This document shows, piece by piece, positions 7,755-14,609 of a DNA stretch of 20,350 nt; positions within the stretch are counted from its first letter, which is position 1, and every line of letters starts with the position of its first letter. The stretch spans positions 1-20,350 of IMG/VR virus record IMGVR_UViG_3300009079_001742; one strand, 5' to 3'. The notes below the pieces were generated by a model. It was given only the letters and a program-made list of their open reading frames with translations, did not search any database and had not been told where the DNA came from. This DNA comes from a virus. Both the position numbers and the translations under genes were made by a program.

Positions 7755-8321
7755 ATGTTACGTATTTCCTTGACAGGGCATACGAAAGGTATTGGTAAAG
7801 CACTTTATGAAACCCTTTCTACGTCTCATTACTTAGACGGCTACAGTAGATCTAACGGATATGATATATCTACAGAGGAAGGAAGGTTAGAAATACTTAA
7901 ACAAGCTTATAACTCAGACGTCTTTATTAATAACGCATACAGCTCTAACTCCCAGACAGAGCTTTTTACTTTGTTATTTAAAAACTGGATGTACGATGAA
8001 AGTAAAACTATAGTAAATATATCTAGTCAATCTAAATACCCCGGTCAAAGCGTCAATTGGTCCGGCTATTCAGCCTACAAAGCCTCCCTTAACCATCAAT
8101 CTTACTTATGTGCCTTTAAAACAGACCGCAAGTGTAGAATTATTACTATAAATCCCGGTTTAGTTAAAACCGGTATGACCTTAGACGCTCAACAAATTAA
8201 CAAAGGTATGCTAACACCAGAAGAAGTAGCTTGGTCAGTAAAGTACGCTATAGAACTACCCCAACATATAGAAATAGGTGAAATGAGCCTGTGGTACAAA
8301 TCTTCAGATCAATCTAGATAA
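7755..8321 (+). CDS. Short-chain dehydrogenase/reductase (SDR)
   Basis: A 188-residue Rossmann-fold oxidoreductase, shorter than the usual ~250 of classical SDRs. Visible motifs in order: nucleotide-binding TGHTKGIG (residues 7-14), N-N-A (59-61), the catalytic serine in NISSQS (90-91), and Y105-S-A-Y-K109, the catalytic Tyr/Lys pair, then INPGLVKTGM, the usual P-G-x-V-x-T. All catalytic positions are therefore intact. The loops are shortened, with the cofactor-specifying region at residues ~28-37 (LDGYSRSNGYDIS); the polar D/S content there leaves NAD versus NADP open. Substrate is unknown. The stop overlaps the next start by one base (TAATG), tying it to the radical SAM gene, so they probably act on the same pathway. 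Confidence 0.85.
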   Translation: MLRISLTGHTKGIGKALYETLSTSHYLDGYSRSNGYDISTEEGRLEILKQAYNSDVFINNAYSSNSQTELFTLLFKNWMYDESKTIVNISSQSKYPGQSVNWSGYSAYKASLNHQSYLCAFKTDRKCRIITINPGLVKTGMTLDAQQINKGMLTPEEVAWSVKYAIELPQHIEIGEMSLWYKSSDQSR

Positions 8322-9175
8322 TGGAAGTTAACAAATTTAAATTTAGATGGGAAGATGTAATAGTCGATAGTATACATAATCCGCTTTTACCAGGTTTACG
8401 TAACTTAGAGATTAATCCTACTGAGTTATGTAATCGAAAATGTAGCTTCTGTCCTAGAGTTAATCCTGAATTATACCCTAATCAGAATTTACATATGGAT
8501 GTTAATACAGCTAGAACGCTCTCAAAACAGTTACAAAATGCAAACTACACTGGGGAAGTAGGTTTAGTTGGATTTGGGGAACCGGTACTAGCAAAAGGTA
8601 TATTAGAGTTATTAGCTGAATTTACTCCTTACTTTTATACTTATACTATGACAAATGGAGATGTATTTCTACGGGGTAAACATAAGGTACAGGATTTTAT
8701 AGATGTAGGTATCAAACTACTTATAGTTAACTGTTATGATGATGCGGAGCATTTAGAGGTACTAACTAAATTTTTTGAACCTTACGGAGATTCTATAAAA
8801 ATTCAACTCAGACATTTGGAAGATACAGGAGAAACTACTATCTTTAAAGAGTACGGCCTTACTAACAGAGGGGGAATATTTAATCAGGTAGAACCTCAAG
8901 AAAGAGAATGTTTTATTCCTTTTTACAAAGCTATGATAGATTGGAATGGTAACGTACTTTTATGTAGTAAAGATTGGCAACGTAACGAGAAAGGCCTTGG
9001 CAATATACTAGACACACCATTCCCAGAATTATGGACTAGCAAAAGATATATGACAGTACGAAAGAAATTATTAGATAAGGATAGAAAATCTATCTCAGCC
9101 TGTAAACACTGCGACGTGAATGGACTTAGAGTCGGTAAAGATAGTGTTGAAGTATTAAAAAAATTCTTAAGATAA
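8321..9175 (+). CDS. Radical SAM protein with SPASM/twitch-like C-terminal cluster domain
   Basis: A 284-residue enzyme. The radical SAM cluster motif C-x3-C-x2-C is at C37-NRK-C41-SF-C44, directly after the first strand (NLEINPTELCNRKC). GFGEP at 84-88 is the G-G-E-P-type SAM-binding motif. The C-terminal part has C197, then AMIDWNGNVLLC (C215), then AC-x2-C (C261, C264), spaced as in SPASM/twitch domains that bind one auxiliary 4Fe-4S cluster. LGNILDTPFPELWTS between them is the usual linker helix. Such enzymes generate a 5'-deoxyadenosyl radical to modify peptides, sugars or other small molecules; the substrate cannot be read here. It is not QueE, which has a different cysteine spacing. 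It overlaps the SDR gene by one base. Confidence 0.85.
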   Translation: MEVNKFKFRWEDVIVDSIHNPLLPGLRNLEINPTELCNRKCSFCPRVNPELYPNQNLHMDVNTARTLSKQLQNANYTGEVGLVGFGEPVLAKGILELLAEFTPYFYTYTMTNGDVFLRGKHKVQDFIDVGIKLLIVNCYDDAEHLEVLTKFFEPYGDSIKIQLRHLEDTGETTIFKEYGLTNRGGIFNQVEPQERECFIPFYKAMIDWNGNVLLCSKDWQRNEKGLGNILDTPFPELWTSKRYMTVRKKLLDKDRKSISACKHCDVNGLRVGKDSVEVLKKFLR

Positions 9176-9192
9176 GTTGTCTGCTAAGATTA

Positions 9193-9235
9193 TTTATCTT
9201 ATATTAATAATAAGTTATATTAAAATTAGTTATAT
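9193..9235 (+). promoter_or_regulatory. Repeated leader/promoter-like element before the ssDNA-binding protein gene
   Basis: The 60-base gap 9176-9235 carries TTTATCTTATATT (9193-9205), identical to 5917-5929, followed by AAGTTATAT (9212-9220) and AGTTATATATG reaching the start codon. A small hairpin, TAAGAT/ATCTTA with a 5-base loop (9185-9201), overlaps the front of the element. A strong promoter is expected for a gene whose product is needed in large amounts. No clear -35 hexamer is visible. Confidence 0.42.
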
Positions 9236-10027
9236 ATGGATTTAAATGCTATTAAGGCAAAGCTGGATACGTTAAATAATAACGGTCAGCAAAAAGAGAA
9301 AACAGATTACTCCAAGATTTTTTGGAAACCGGAACTAGGTAAACAAACGATTCGTATCGTACCGTCTGCCTTTGATCCTGCATTTCCGTTTAAGGAATTA
9401 AAGTTCCACTACGGTGTAGGTAAGTATCCGATGGTTGCTTTATCAAACTTTGGTAAGCAAGACCCGATTGAAGAGTTCGTAAAAGAACTTAGAAAGACAA
9501 ACGATAAAGATAACTGGTCACTATCAGGTAAACTTAACCCTAAAACTAGAATCTTTGCTCCTGTTGTAGTAAGAGGAGAAGAAGATAAAGGTGTAAGACT
9601 ATGGGGATTCGGTATTACTATCTATAAAGCATTACTTGCTTTAGCAGAAGATGAAGATATCGGAGACTTCACAGACGTTATTAACGGATGGGATATGGTA
9701 GTAGAACAAGTACAAGGTAATCCTTACCCTGAAACTACTGTTCGTATCAAACCTAAACAAACTGCGTTATCAGATAATAACGATCAAGTTGATACATGGT
9801 TAAAGACTCAACCTAATCCTACTGAGGTTCATACTGAGTATGATTATGACTTTATTAAGAAGCAACTACAAAGTTATTTAAACCCTGGATCTGAGGAGAC
9901 TACTACTCCTACAGAAACACCTTTACCAGAAAGTTTAGGTCAGCAAAAAACAGATTTTACTTTGGAAACAGCTACTGAAGGAAATAAAGATACTGTTAGT
10001 AAGTTTGATGACTTATTCAACGAGTAA
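9236..10027 (+). CDS. Single-stranded DNA-binding protein, T4 gp32-like
   Basis: A 263-residue protein with the gp32 layout. The N-terminus has a short basic/hydrophobic segment, then YSKIFWKPELGKQTIRIVP (about residues 25-43), a typical opening of the gp32 OB-fold core. The core continues through KLNPKTRIFAPVVVRGEE and RLWGFGITIYKALL. The last ~50 residues are low-complexity and acidic, ending KFDDLFNE, as in gp32, where the acidic tail recruits replication partners. There is no cysteine anywhere in the protein, so the zinc site of T4 gp32 is absent. The gene stands directly behind a promoter-like leader, and its end overlaps the next gene by 20 bases. It would coat ssDNA for the polymerase, helicase and recombinase encoded nearby. 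Confidence 0.82.
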   Translation: MDLNAIKAKLDTLNNNGQQKEKTDYSKIFWKPELGKQTIRIVPSAFDPAFPFKELKFHYGVGKYPMVALSNFGKQDPIEEFVKELRKTNDKDNWSLSGKLNPKTRIFAPVVVRGEEDKGVRLWGFGITIYKALLALAEDEDIGDFTDVINGWDMVVEQVQGNPYPETTVRIKPKQTALSDNNDQVDTWLKTQPNPTEVHTEYDYDFIKKQLQSYLNPGSEETTTPTETPLPESLGQQKTDFTLETATEGNKDTVSKFDDLFNE

Positions 10028-10727
10028 GCATTCTTTTGTATACTGCTTTTCTAAAAAGTTAGCTTATAATGAAGAGCAGTATGCAATTAACCTTCAACTT
10101 CTAGAAAAATCGATTACTCATATTAAAGGTCTATATGAATATAGATTAATTACTGATGAGTTAACAAGTAGTGATGTAGAGCATTTATCAACTAATATTC
10201 AGTTAATAGATACTAGTGATTTTATTTTTCTAGAAGACATGAAGGCTAGATGTGTAAGCCTATTACATTCTCACGAAACAATAGTAGACCCAGATTTATT
10301 TATTTTCAAATCATTAGAATACAGTAATAGTTTTGATGTAATTTTTGAACATAAGGATTCTCCTACTAAGCCTTGGTATACTGATAACATAATAGAATTA
10401 AAAGGCACACTGCTTTACGAGAGAGTAAAAAATACAGGGACTATTCCATTCGTACCTAATATAGGTTTTTTTAAGATCAATAATGATATACTACTTCAAA
10501 CATTTACGGAAACATATTATGAATATCGTAATGACCTTTTAGTAAAAAATATTGCTGACCCTAATAGATTTAATTTAATATTAGGTCAATATTTACTAGG
10601 AATACTTTTATATGAAGAAAATTTTTCGTATCTTGATCTAAGAAGTACTAATCCTGTTGAGACCTATACACACTTAGCAGGACCGGATAAATACAGAAAA
10701 TATAATACTAATAAACCAGCTATATAA
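10008..10727 (+). CDS. Putative glycosyltransferase-like protein (GT-A type, tentative)
   Basis: A 239-residue protein. I choose the ATG at 10008 over the TTG at 10005 directly before it; either overlaps the end of the SSB gene by about 20 bases. The sequence opens FVYCFSKKLAYNEEQYAINLQLL and continues with LITDELT, IQLIDTSDF and an IVDPDLFIF strand with D94-P-D96, a D-x-D-like motif on a hydrophobic strand as in GT-A nucleotide-sugar transferases. Further along PFVPNIGFFKINN and a closing aromatic helix (FTETYYEYRND) resemble this class. There is no membrane segment. The link to glycosyltransferases is pattern-based and weak, and no donor or acceptor can be named. Stop and next start are adjacent (TAA ATG). 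Confidence 0.55.
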   Translation: MTYSTSKHSFVYCFSKKLAYNEEQYAINLQLLEKSITHIKGLYEYRLITDELTSSDVEHLSTNIQLIDTSDFIFLEDMKARCVSLLHSHETIVDPDLFIFKSLEYSNSFDVIFEHKDSPTKPWYTDNIIELKGTLLYERVKNTGTIPFVPNIGFFKINNDILLQTFTETYYEYRNDLLVKNIADPNRFNLILGQYLLGILLYEENFSYLDLRSTNPVETYTHLAGPDKYRKYNTNKPAI

Positions 10728-11798
10728 ATGGCAATGAAAAAAGATACTCAAGAAAGAGCGACCGCTGCAGTTCGTAAGTCGTTTAACTTATCAAATTTTA
10801 AGAAAAAGAAAGGTTATTCTAATTCTTCTGTAAAGTTTAAAGAACAAGGATGGATTCCATTGTCGAAAGCTTTTCAAGATATTACTTCCCTCCCCGGTAT
10901 TCCTACCGGACATATCACTCTCTTGCGTGGACATAGTGATACGGGCAAAACAACTGCCCTACTAGAAGCTGCGGTGAATGCTCAAAAACAGGGCATTCTC
11001 CCGGTCTTCATCATTACCGAGATGAAATGGTCTTGGGATCATGCTAAGGAAATGGGACTTCAAGTAGAAGAAGTTACTGATGAGAACGGTAATGTAACTG
11101 ATTATGAAGGGCATTTTCTCTATGCGGATAGAGGCCAATTAAACACTATTGAAGATGTAGCAGTCTATATTGCTGATCTTATGGATGAGCAGGCTAAAGG
11201 TAATCTACCTTATGATATGTGTTTCTTCTGGGATAGTATCGGTTCAGTACCTTGTGACTTATCGGTTAGATCCAATAAGAACAACAACGAATGGAATGCA
11301 GGTGCTATGTCTACTCAGTTTGGTAATAACTTAAACCAGAAAATACTTTTATCAAGAAAAGAAAACTCTCCTTATACTAATACGCTAGTAGCTATTAATA
11401 AAGTATGGACTATGAAACCTGAGTCACCTATGGGAATGGCTAAGTTACAGAACAAAGGTGGTATGTCGATGTGGTATGATGCTACGTTAGTTGTTACTTT
11501 TGGTAATATTACTAATCCAGGTACTTCTAAGATTAAAGCTATCAAGAACGGTATGCAAGTAGAGTTTGCTAAACGAACTAACGTTCAGATAGAAAAGAAC
11601 CACATTGGCGGTGTACAGTCTAGAGGTAGAGTAGTTATGACTGCTCATGGTTTTATACCAGATGATAAGAGAGAGATCGATAAATATAAAGATGCTCATA
11701 AAGAACATTGGTTGAAGTTAGTAGGAACGTTAGATTTTGATCTTATTGAAGAAGGAGATTTAGAAGAAGATACTATAACTCCTAACTTATTAGATTAA
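10728..11798 (+). CDS. uvsX: UvsX/RecA-like recombinase
   Basis: A 356-residue RecA-fold ATPase. Walker A is GHSDTGKTT (residues 68-76); the strand with the catalytic Glu follows as PVFIITEMKW (E98); Walker B is DMCFFWDSIGSV (D169). The N-terminal 40 residues are basic (KKDTQERATAAVRKSF, FKKKKGYS), as expected for subunit contact or DNA binding. The segment KVWTMKPESPMGMAKLQNKGGMSMWYD is the region corresponding to the DNA-binding loops. The C-terminus ends in an acidic tail (EEGDLEEDTITPNLLD), as in UvsX, which lets accessory proteins control filament assembly. It would drive strand exchange for repair and recombination-dependent replication. Gene position between the SSB and a 5' nuclease agrees. 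It overlaps the next start by one base. Confidence 0.82.
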   Translation: MAMKKDTQERATAAVRKSFNLSNFKKKKGYSNSSVKFKEQGWIPLSKAFQDITSLPGIPTGHITLLRGHSDTGKTTALLEAAVNAQKQGILPVFIITEMKWSWDHAKEMGLQVEEVTDENGNVTDYEGHFLYADRGQLNTIEDVAVYIADLMDEQAKGNLPYDMCFFWDSIGSVPCDLSVRSNKNNNEWNAGAMSTQFGNNLNQKILLSRKENSPYTNTLVAINKVWTMKPESPMGMAKLQNKGGMSMWYDATLVVTFGNITNPGTSKIKAIKNGMQVEFAKRTNVQIEKNHIGGVQSRGRVVMTAHGFIPDDKREIDKYKDAHKEHWLKLVGTLDFDLIEEGDLEEDTITPNLLD

Positions 11799-12391
11799 TG
11801 AACTTTACACCAGTATCTAAATTTAGCAACCGTAAATACCCTATTTGGGAATTAACCGATATAAATATTCCAGATGAAGTTTATAAGGTTATACAGGAAG
11901 GTACTTGGAACGATTACAATAAAGTTACTAATAATAGTAAGTATAAACAACCTGCTACTAGATTTACATTAAGTGGTTACAATGAATCTATTACTTCAGA
12001 TTTATCTAAAGATATAATTTCATTTATTCGTAATCAAAAAGATTATGATTTAAGTTTAGTCGAAAGAAATCACCCTAATATAATTGATAAGATGAAACAT
12101 TATCGCTGGAAAATACAACCAGTTAAAGATATAGCAAAATATAAATTAGGAACACATACAGACGGACAGGAATTTGTAGGAACAGCTATAATAAATCTTG
12201 AAGATAATAAAACAGTTACAGAGTATTACGCAGATAAAGATAGTAAAAGGTTGATATACAAAGGCTCCGGTACAAAAGGAACAGGTGTTCTACATCTTAA
12301 CACTCCGTTTACATATCACAGAGTAAGAAACACTACAGGAGAAGATAGATACATTTTACATTGTATCTTAAGTAACCCGGAATTTAACTAA
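11798..12391 (+). CDS. Fe(II)/2-oxoglutarate-dependent dioxygenase-like protein
   Basis: A 197-residue protein whose C-terminal half fits a double-stranded beta-helix dioxygenase. It shows H120-T-D122 in LGTHTDGQEFVGTAIINL, the H-x-D metal pair, then a distal H174 in FTYHRV and R184 in GEDRYIL, ten residues on, as expected for 2-oxoglutarate binding. Between them is VLHLNTPFTYH, a typical strand. The N-terminal half is less defined. Members in phages hydroxylate DNA bases, proteins or small molecules, or act in sugar or amino-acid tailoring; the substrate is not visible. It overlaps the recombinase stop by one base and precedes the 5' nuclease by one base, so it is part of the replication operon. 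Confidence 0.7.
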   Translation: MNFTPVSKFSNRKYPIWELTDINIPDEVYKVIQEGTWNDYNKVTNNSKYKQPATRFTLSGYNESITSDLSKDIISFIRNQKDYDLSLVERNHPNIIDKMKHYRWKIQPVKDIAKYKLGTHTDGQEFVGTAIINLEDNKTVTEYYADKDSKRLIYKGSGTKGTGVLHLNTPFTYHRVRNTTGEDRYILHCILSNPEFN

Positions 12392-12392
12392 T

Positions 12393-13409
12393 ATGGCATA
12401 CGACGATATTTTAAACAATCTTAAAGAGACCCCACCCCGAGCATTAAACGATCATATCTTGGTCGTTGATGCGATGAACACCTTAATCAGGTCGTTCTCG
12501 CTGCTCAAAGCGATGAACCCATCAGGCGCCCATGTTGGTGGCCTGGTCGGGTTTCTTCGTTCTCTAGGGTACGTTACTCGAATATTCGATCCTACTAGAG
12601 TAATAATAGTATGGGACGGTAAAGGAGGATCTGCTAATAGAAAGAATATCGATCCTAATTACAAAGCACAACGTGCTACCAGTAGAATTACTCATTGGGG
12701 ACTATATGACACTAAAGAAGAGGAAACAGAAGCACTTATAGGTCAATTATTTAGGACTCAAGACTACTTAGAATGTCTTCCAATACATCAATTAGTTATG
12801 GATAAGTTAGAAGCGGATGATATTATGGCATGGATTGCTAAAAAAGCATCTAATTCTAATGTTAAAAAATGTACTATAGTTTCTTCAGACAAGGACTTTT
12901 TACAATTAGTAGATGATACTATAGAAGTATATGCTCCTGTTAAAAAGAAAACCTTTACAAAGGATAACATATTTGAAGAACTAAAAGTATTACCAGAGAA
13001 TTACAACTTAGTAAAAGCATTATTAGGTGATAACTCAGATAACTTGCAAGGAGTAAAAGGATTAGGAATAAAAACAGTAGTATCAGAATTTCCTAAACTA
13101 CTTACTGAAAGGACTGATCTTAACTACATCTACAAAGTAGCAGAAGAAAAGCTAGAAGGCAAAAAGATTTTTGCTAAAATTATACATAACTGGCAAAAAG
13201 TTGAAACTAATTTTGAACTAATGGACTTACATATTTCTTCATTAGATGATAAGGAAAAAGAATACGTAAATGAAGTTATAAACTCTTCAATACCAGATTT
13301 ACAGACAGGTGCATTTCTACGTCTTTTAGAGCAAGATAAGATAGAAGGTATAACCAAGAATACAGAGCTATGGTTAGAGAACTTTAGAGGACTAACAACA
13401 GTAAAATAA
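12393..13409 (+). CDS. 5'-3' exonuclease / flap endonuclease (T4 RNase H-like)
   Basis: A 338-residue FEN-family nuclease. Metal-binding and structural motifs in order: VVDAMN (D26), IIVWDG (D75), E140-A-D142-D143 in KLEADDIMAWIA, S-S-D166-K-D168-F-L-Q-L, and GDNSDNLQGVKGLGIKT (D213, D216 and a helix-hairpin-helix-type turn). All acidic positions expected for two-metal catalysis are present. It would remove RNA primers and 5' flaps, the job of the 5' nuclease domain in bacterial Pol I, complementing the phage polymerase that lacks this domain. Codons ~10-69 are markedly richer in G+C than the rest of the gene. Its TAA overlaps the following ATG (TAATG). Confidence 0.88.
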   Translation: MAYDDILNNLKETPPRALNDHILVVDAMNTLIRSFSLLKAMNPSGAHVGGLVGFLRSLGYVTRIFDPTRVIIVWDGKGGSANRKNIDPNYKAQRATSRITHWGLYDTKEEETEALIGQLFRTQDYLECLPIHQLVMDKLEADDIMAWIAKKASNSNVKKCTIVSSDKDFLQLVDDTIEVYAPVKKKTFTKDNIFEELKVLPENYNLVKALLGDNSDNLQGVKGLGIKTVVSEFPKLLTERTDLNYIYKVAEEKLEGKKIFAKIIHNWQKVETNFELMDLHISSLDDKEKEYVNEVINSSIPDLQTGAFLRLLEQDKIEGITKNTELWLENFRGLTTVK

Positions 13410-13474
13410 TGGACTACAAAAAATTACTTATAGGAGCAGGTTTTTTTATTTTTGCTCAAAGTTTATCTAGGTAA
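13409..13474 (+). pseudogene. 5' fragment of an interrupted small membrane protein gene
   Basis: Starting at the ATG that overlaps the nuclease stop, the frame reads MDYKKLLIGAGFFIFAQSLSR and then meets TAA at 13472-13474. The same frame continues without further stops as QTNGQFISTW into the 88-residue membrane protein at 13505. The short N-terminal piece looks like the natural first transmembrane helix of that protein, and TAATG coupling is the usual gene start in this operon. So the original gene was probably 13409-13771, about 120 residues. The break is a nonsense codon, not a frameshift. It may be a real mutation, a sequencing error or a two-part gene. Confidence 0.6.
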
Positions 13475-13504
13475 CAAACTAATGGACAGTTTATAAGTAC
13501 TTGG

Positions 13505-13771
13505 ATGAAAGACAATCCTGTAATACTTTCAGCGATTATGGGTATCCCAGTAGGATTAGGTTATATATTTGGTACAGAAAATATTGTCGCAGCTTTCGGA
13601 GGAGAGACATTATGGGCTTCTCGTATATTTGGCTTTGTAACAGGAGTATTGACTTTTTCTATTCTTACTTATTTTCATATTAAAGAGGGTGTTAATTTAA
13701 AGACAGCTGTCATCTTAGTACTTGCTTCGGTGATAGTTACTTTACAAGTATTTTGGAAAATAGATGATTAA
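13505..13771 (+). CDS. Small integral membrane protein (downstream part of interrupted gene)
   Basis: An 88-residue hydrophobic protein if begun at the ATG at 13505. Predicted membrane helices by eye lie at residues ~6-22 (VILSAIMGIPVGLGYIF), ~40-57 (RIFGFVTGVLTFSILTYF) and ~67-84 (TAVILVLASVIVTLQVFW). A glycine-rich loop carries FGGETLWASR. In-frame codons continue upstream through a TAA at 13472 into a start-coupled first helix, so this probably is the 3' three-quarters of a ~120-residue four-helix protein. The next gene's ATG overlaps its end by 8 bases. Its role is unknown; small membrane proteins of this kind occur in marine myophages near replication genes. Confidence 0.6.
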   Translation: MKDNPVILSAIMGIPVGLGYIFGTENIVAAFGGETLWASRIFGFVTGVLTFSILTYFHIKEGVNLKTAVILVLASVIVTLQVFWKIDD

Positions 13772-14180
13772 AGGAGTTATAGCAGGAAATTTCGACGTAT
13801 TACATCCAGGTTACATTGCGATGTTTAAAGAAATGAGAGAGAATTGCGATTGTCTAATCGTTCTTTTACATACAGATCCATCCATAGAAAGGCCTCATAA
13901 ACTTAAACCTATACTTTCACCAGATGAAAGAAAAGAAATGTTAGAAAGCATAAGGCATATAGATGACGTAATACGTTATACTTACGAGGAACAGTTATAT
14001 GATTTGCTTAAGATGGGAGAATTTGATTTAAGATTTCTAGGTGATGACTACGTTAATAAGCCTTTCACAGGAGATGATTTAAAAATACCTATCTATTATT
14101 TAAATAGAGATCACGGTTGGAGCACAACAAAGTTTAAAAAATTAATATCAGAAAGTTATGAAAAAAGCAATAATAGTTAG
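13764..14180 (+). CDS. Cytidylyltransferase-like nucleotidyltransferase (first of a pair)
   Basis: A 138-residue Rossmann-like nucleotidyltransferase, close to the length of TagD-type glycerol-3-phosphate cytidylyltransferases. The nucleotide-binding site is GNFDVLHPGY (H14-P-G-Y17); in the canonical H-x-G-H motif the second residue would be His, here Tyr. Further motifs: VLLHTDPSIERPHKLKPIL, LSPDERKEML with the substrate/loop Arg, FLGDDYVNKP, and a final RDHGWSTTKFKKLI in place of the R-x-x-x-I-S-S-T motif. Such enzymes couple CTP or ATP to a phosphorylated small alcohol or sugar. The substrate is unknown. Start ATG lies inside the preceding gene's last codons, and its end overlaps the second nucleotidyltransferase by 23 bases. 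Confidence 0.78.
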   Translation: MIKGVIAGNFDVLHPGYIAMFKEMRENCDCLIVLLHTDPSIERPHKLKPILSPDERKEMLESIRHIDDVIRYTYEEQLYDLLKMGEFDLRFLGDDYVNKPFTGDDLKIPIYYLNRDHGWSTTKFKKLISESYEKSNNS

Positions 14181-14577
14181 CGGGTACTTTAACCCTTTAC
14201 ATAAAGGACATTTAGAATTATTCGAAAAAGCAAAAGAAGTAGGAGACGCTCTCATAGTGATTGTTAATAACGACAAACAAAGAGAAATGAAAGGTTCTTC
14301 TTTCTTTATGGACGAAGCAGAAAGGGTTGAAATAATAAGAGCTCTTACTGTAGTAGATATGGCATGGGTATCTATAGATGAGGATAGTACTCAAAACGAA
14401 ACTCTAAAGCTTATGGTTGATAAATTTCACGAAACTTACAAACTAGCTTTTGCTAATGGAGGAGATCAGAATAATAATACTATTCCTGAAGCAGATATCT
14501 GTAGACAATATAATATTGAACTTATAGACGGATTAGGAGATAAAATACAGTCTTCTTCTTGGCTATTAAAAAAATAA
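14158..14577 (+). CDS. Second nucleotidyltransferase (cytidylyltransferase-like superfamily)
   Basis: A 139-residue protein of the same superfamily but not a close copy of its neighbour. It has an intact signature GYFNPLHKGHLELF with H15-K-G-H18, then VIVNNDKQREMKG, FMDEAERVEIIRALTVVD, FANGGDQ (the G-G-D-x turn near the nucleotide), IPEADICRQYNI and IQSSSWLLKK, which corresponds to the I-S-S-T/S motif. The complete motifs suggest an active enzyme transferring a nucleotidyl group from CTP or ATP to a phosphorylated substrate, as in heptose-phosphate or glycerol-phosphate activation. The overlapping arrangement with the first copy implies coupled expression and possibly a joint pathway. Substrate not identifiable. 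Confidence 0.78.
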   Translation: MKKAIIVSGYFNPLHKGHLELFEKAKEVGDALIVIVNNDKQREMKGSSFFMDEAERVEIIRALTVVDMAWVSIDEDSTQNETLKLMVDKFHETYKLAFANGGDQNNNTIPEADICRQYNIELIDGLGDKIQSSSWLLKK

Positions 14578-14581
14578 ATCA

Positions 14582-14609
14582 TATATTAAGATATAATAAA
14601 AGGTTATAA
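14582..14609 (+). promoter_or_regulatory. Leader element before the helicase gene
   Basis: The 32-base gap holds TATATTAAGATATAAT followed by ATAAAAGGTTATA (14596-14608), identical over 13 bases to the element before the polymerase gene. It ends one base before the helicase ATG, leaving AGG six bases from the start. This is the same leader module seen before other gene blocks; whether it is a promoter or only a translation leader is not decided by sequence. Confidence 0.42.

Noticed and set aside
8321-9175. Radical SAM protein as QueE of the preQ0 pathway
   Set aside because: It has the usual C-x3-C-x2-C plus a SPASM/twitch-like cysteine set and is larger than QueE; it is also 11 kb from queC.
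13472-13474. TAA as a reassigned codon in this genome
   Set aside because: TAA closes most other genes at their expected ends, so reassignment does not hold.
13501-13683. 60-codon open frame in a different frame over the membrane protein
   Set aside because: The frame starting at 13505 has three coherent membrane helices; this one has an erratic composition.
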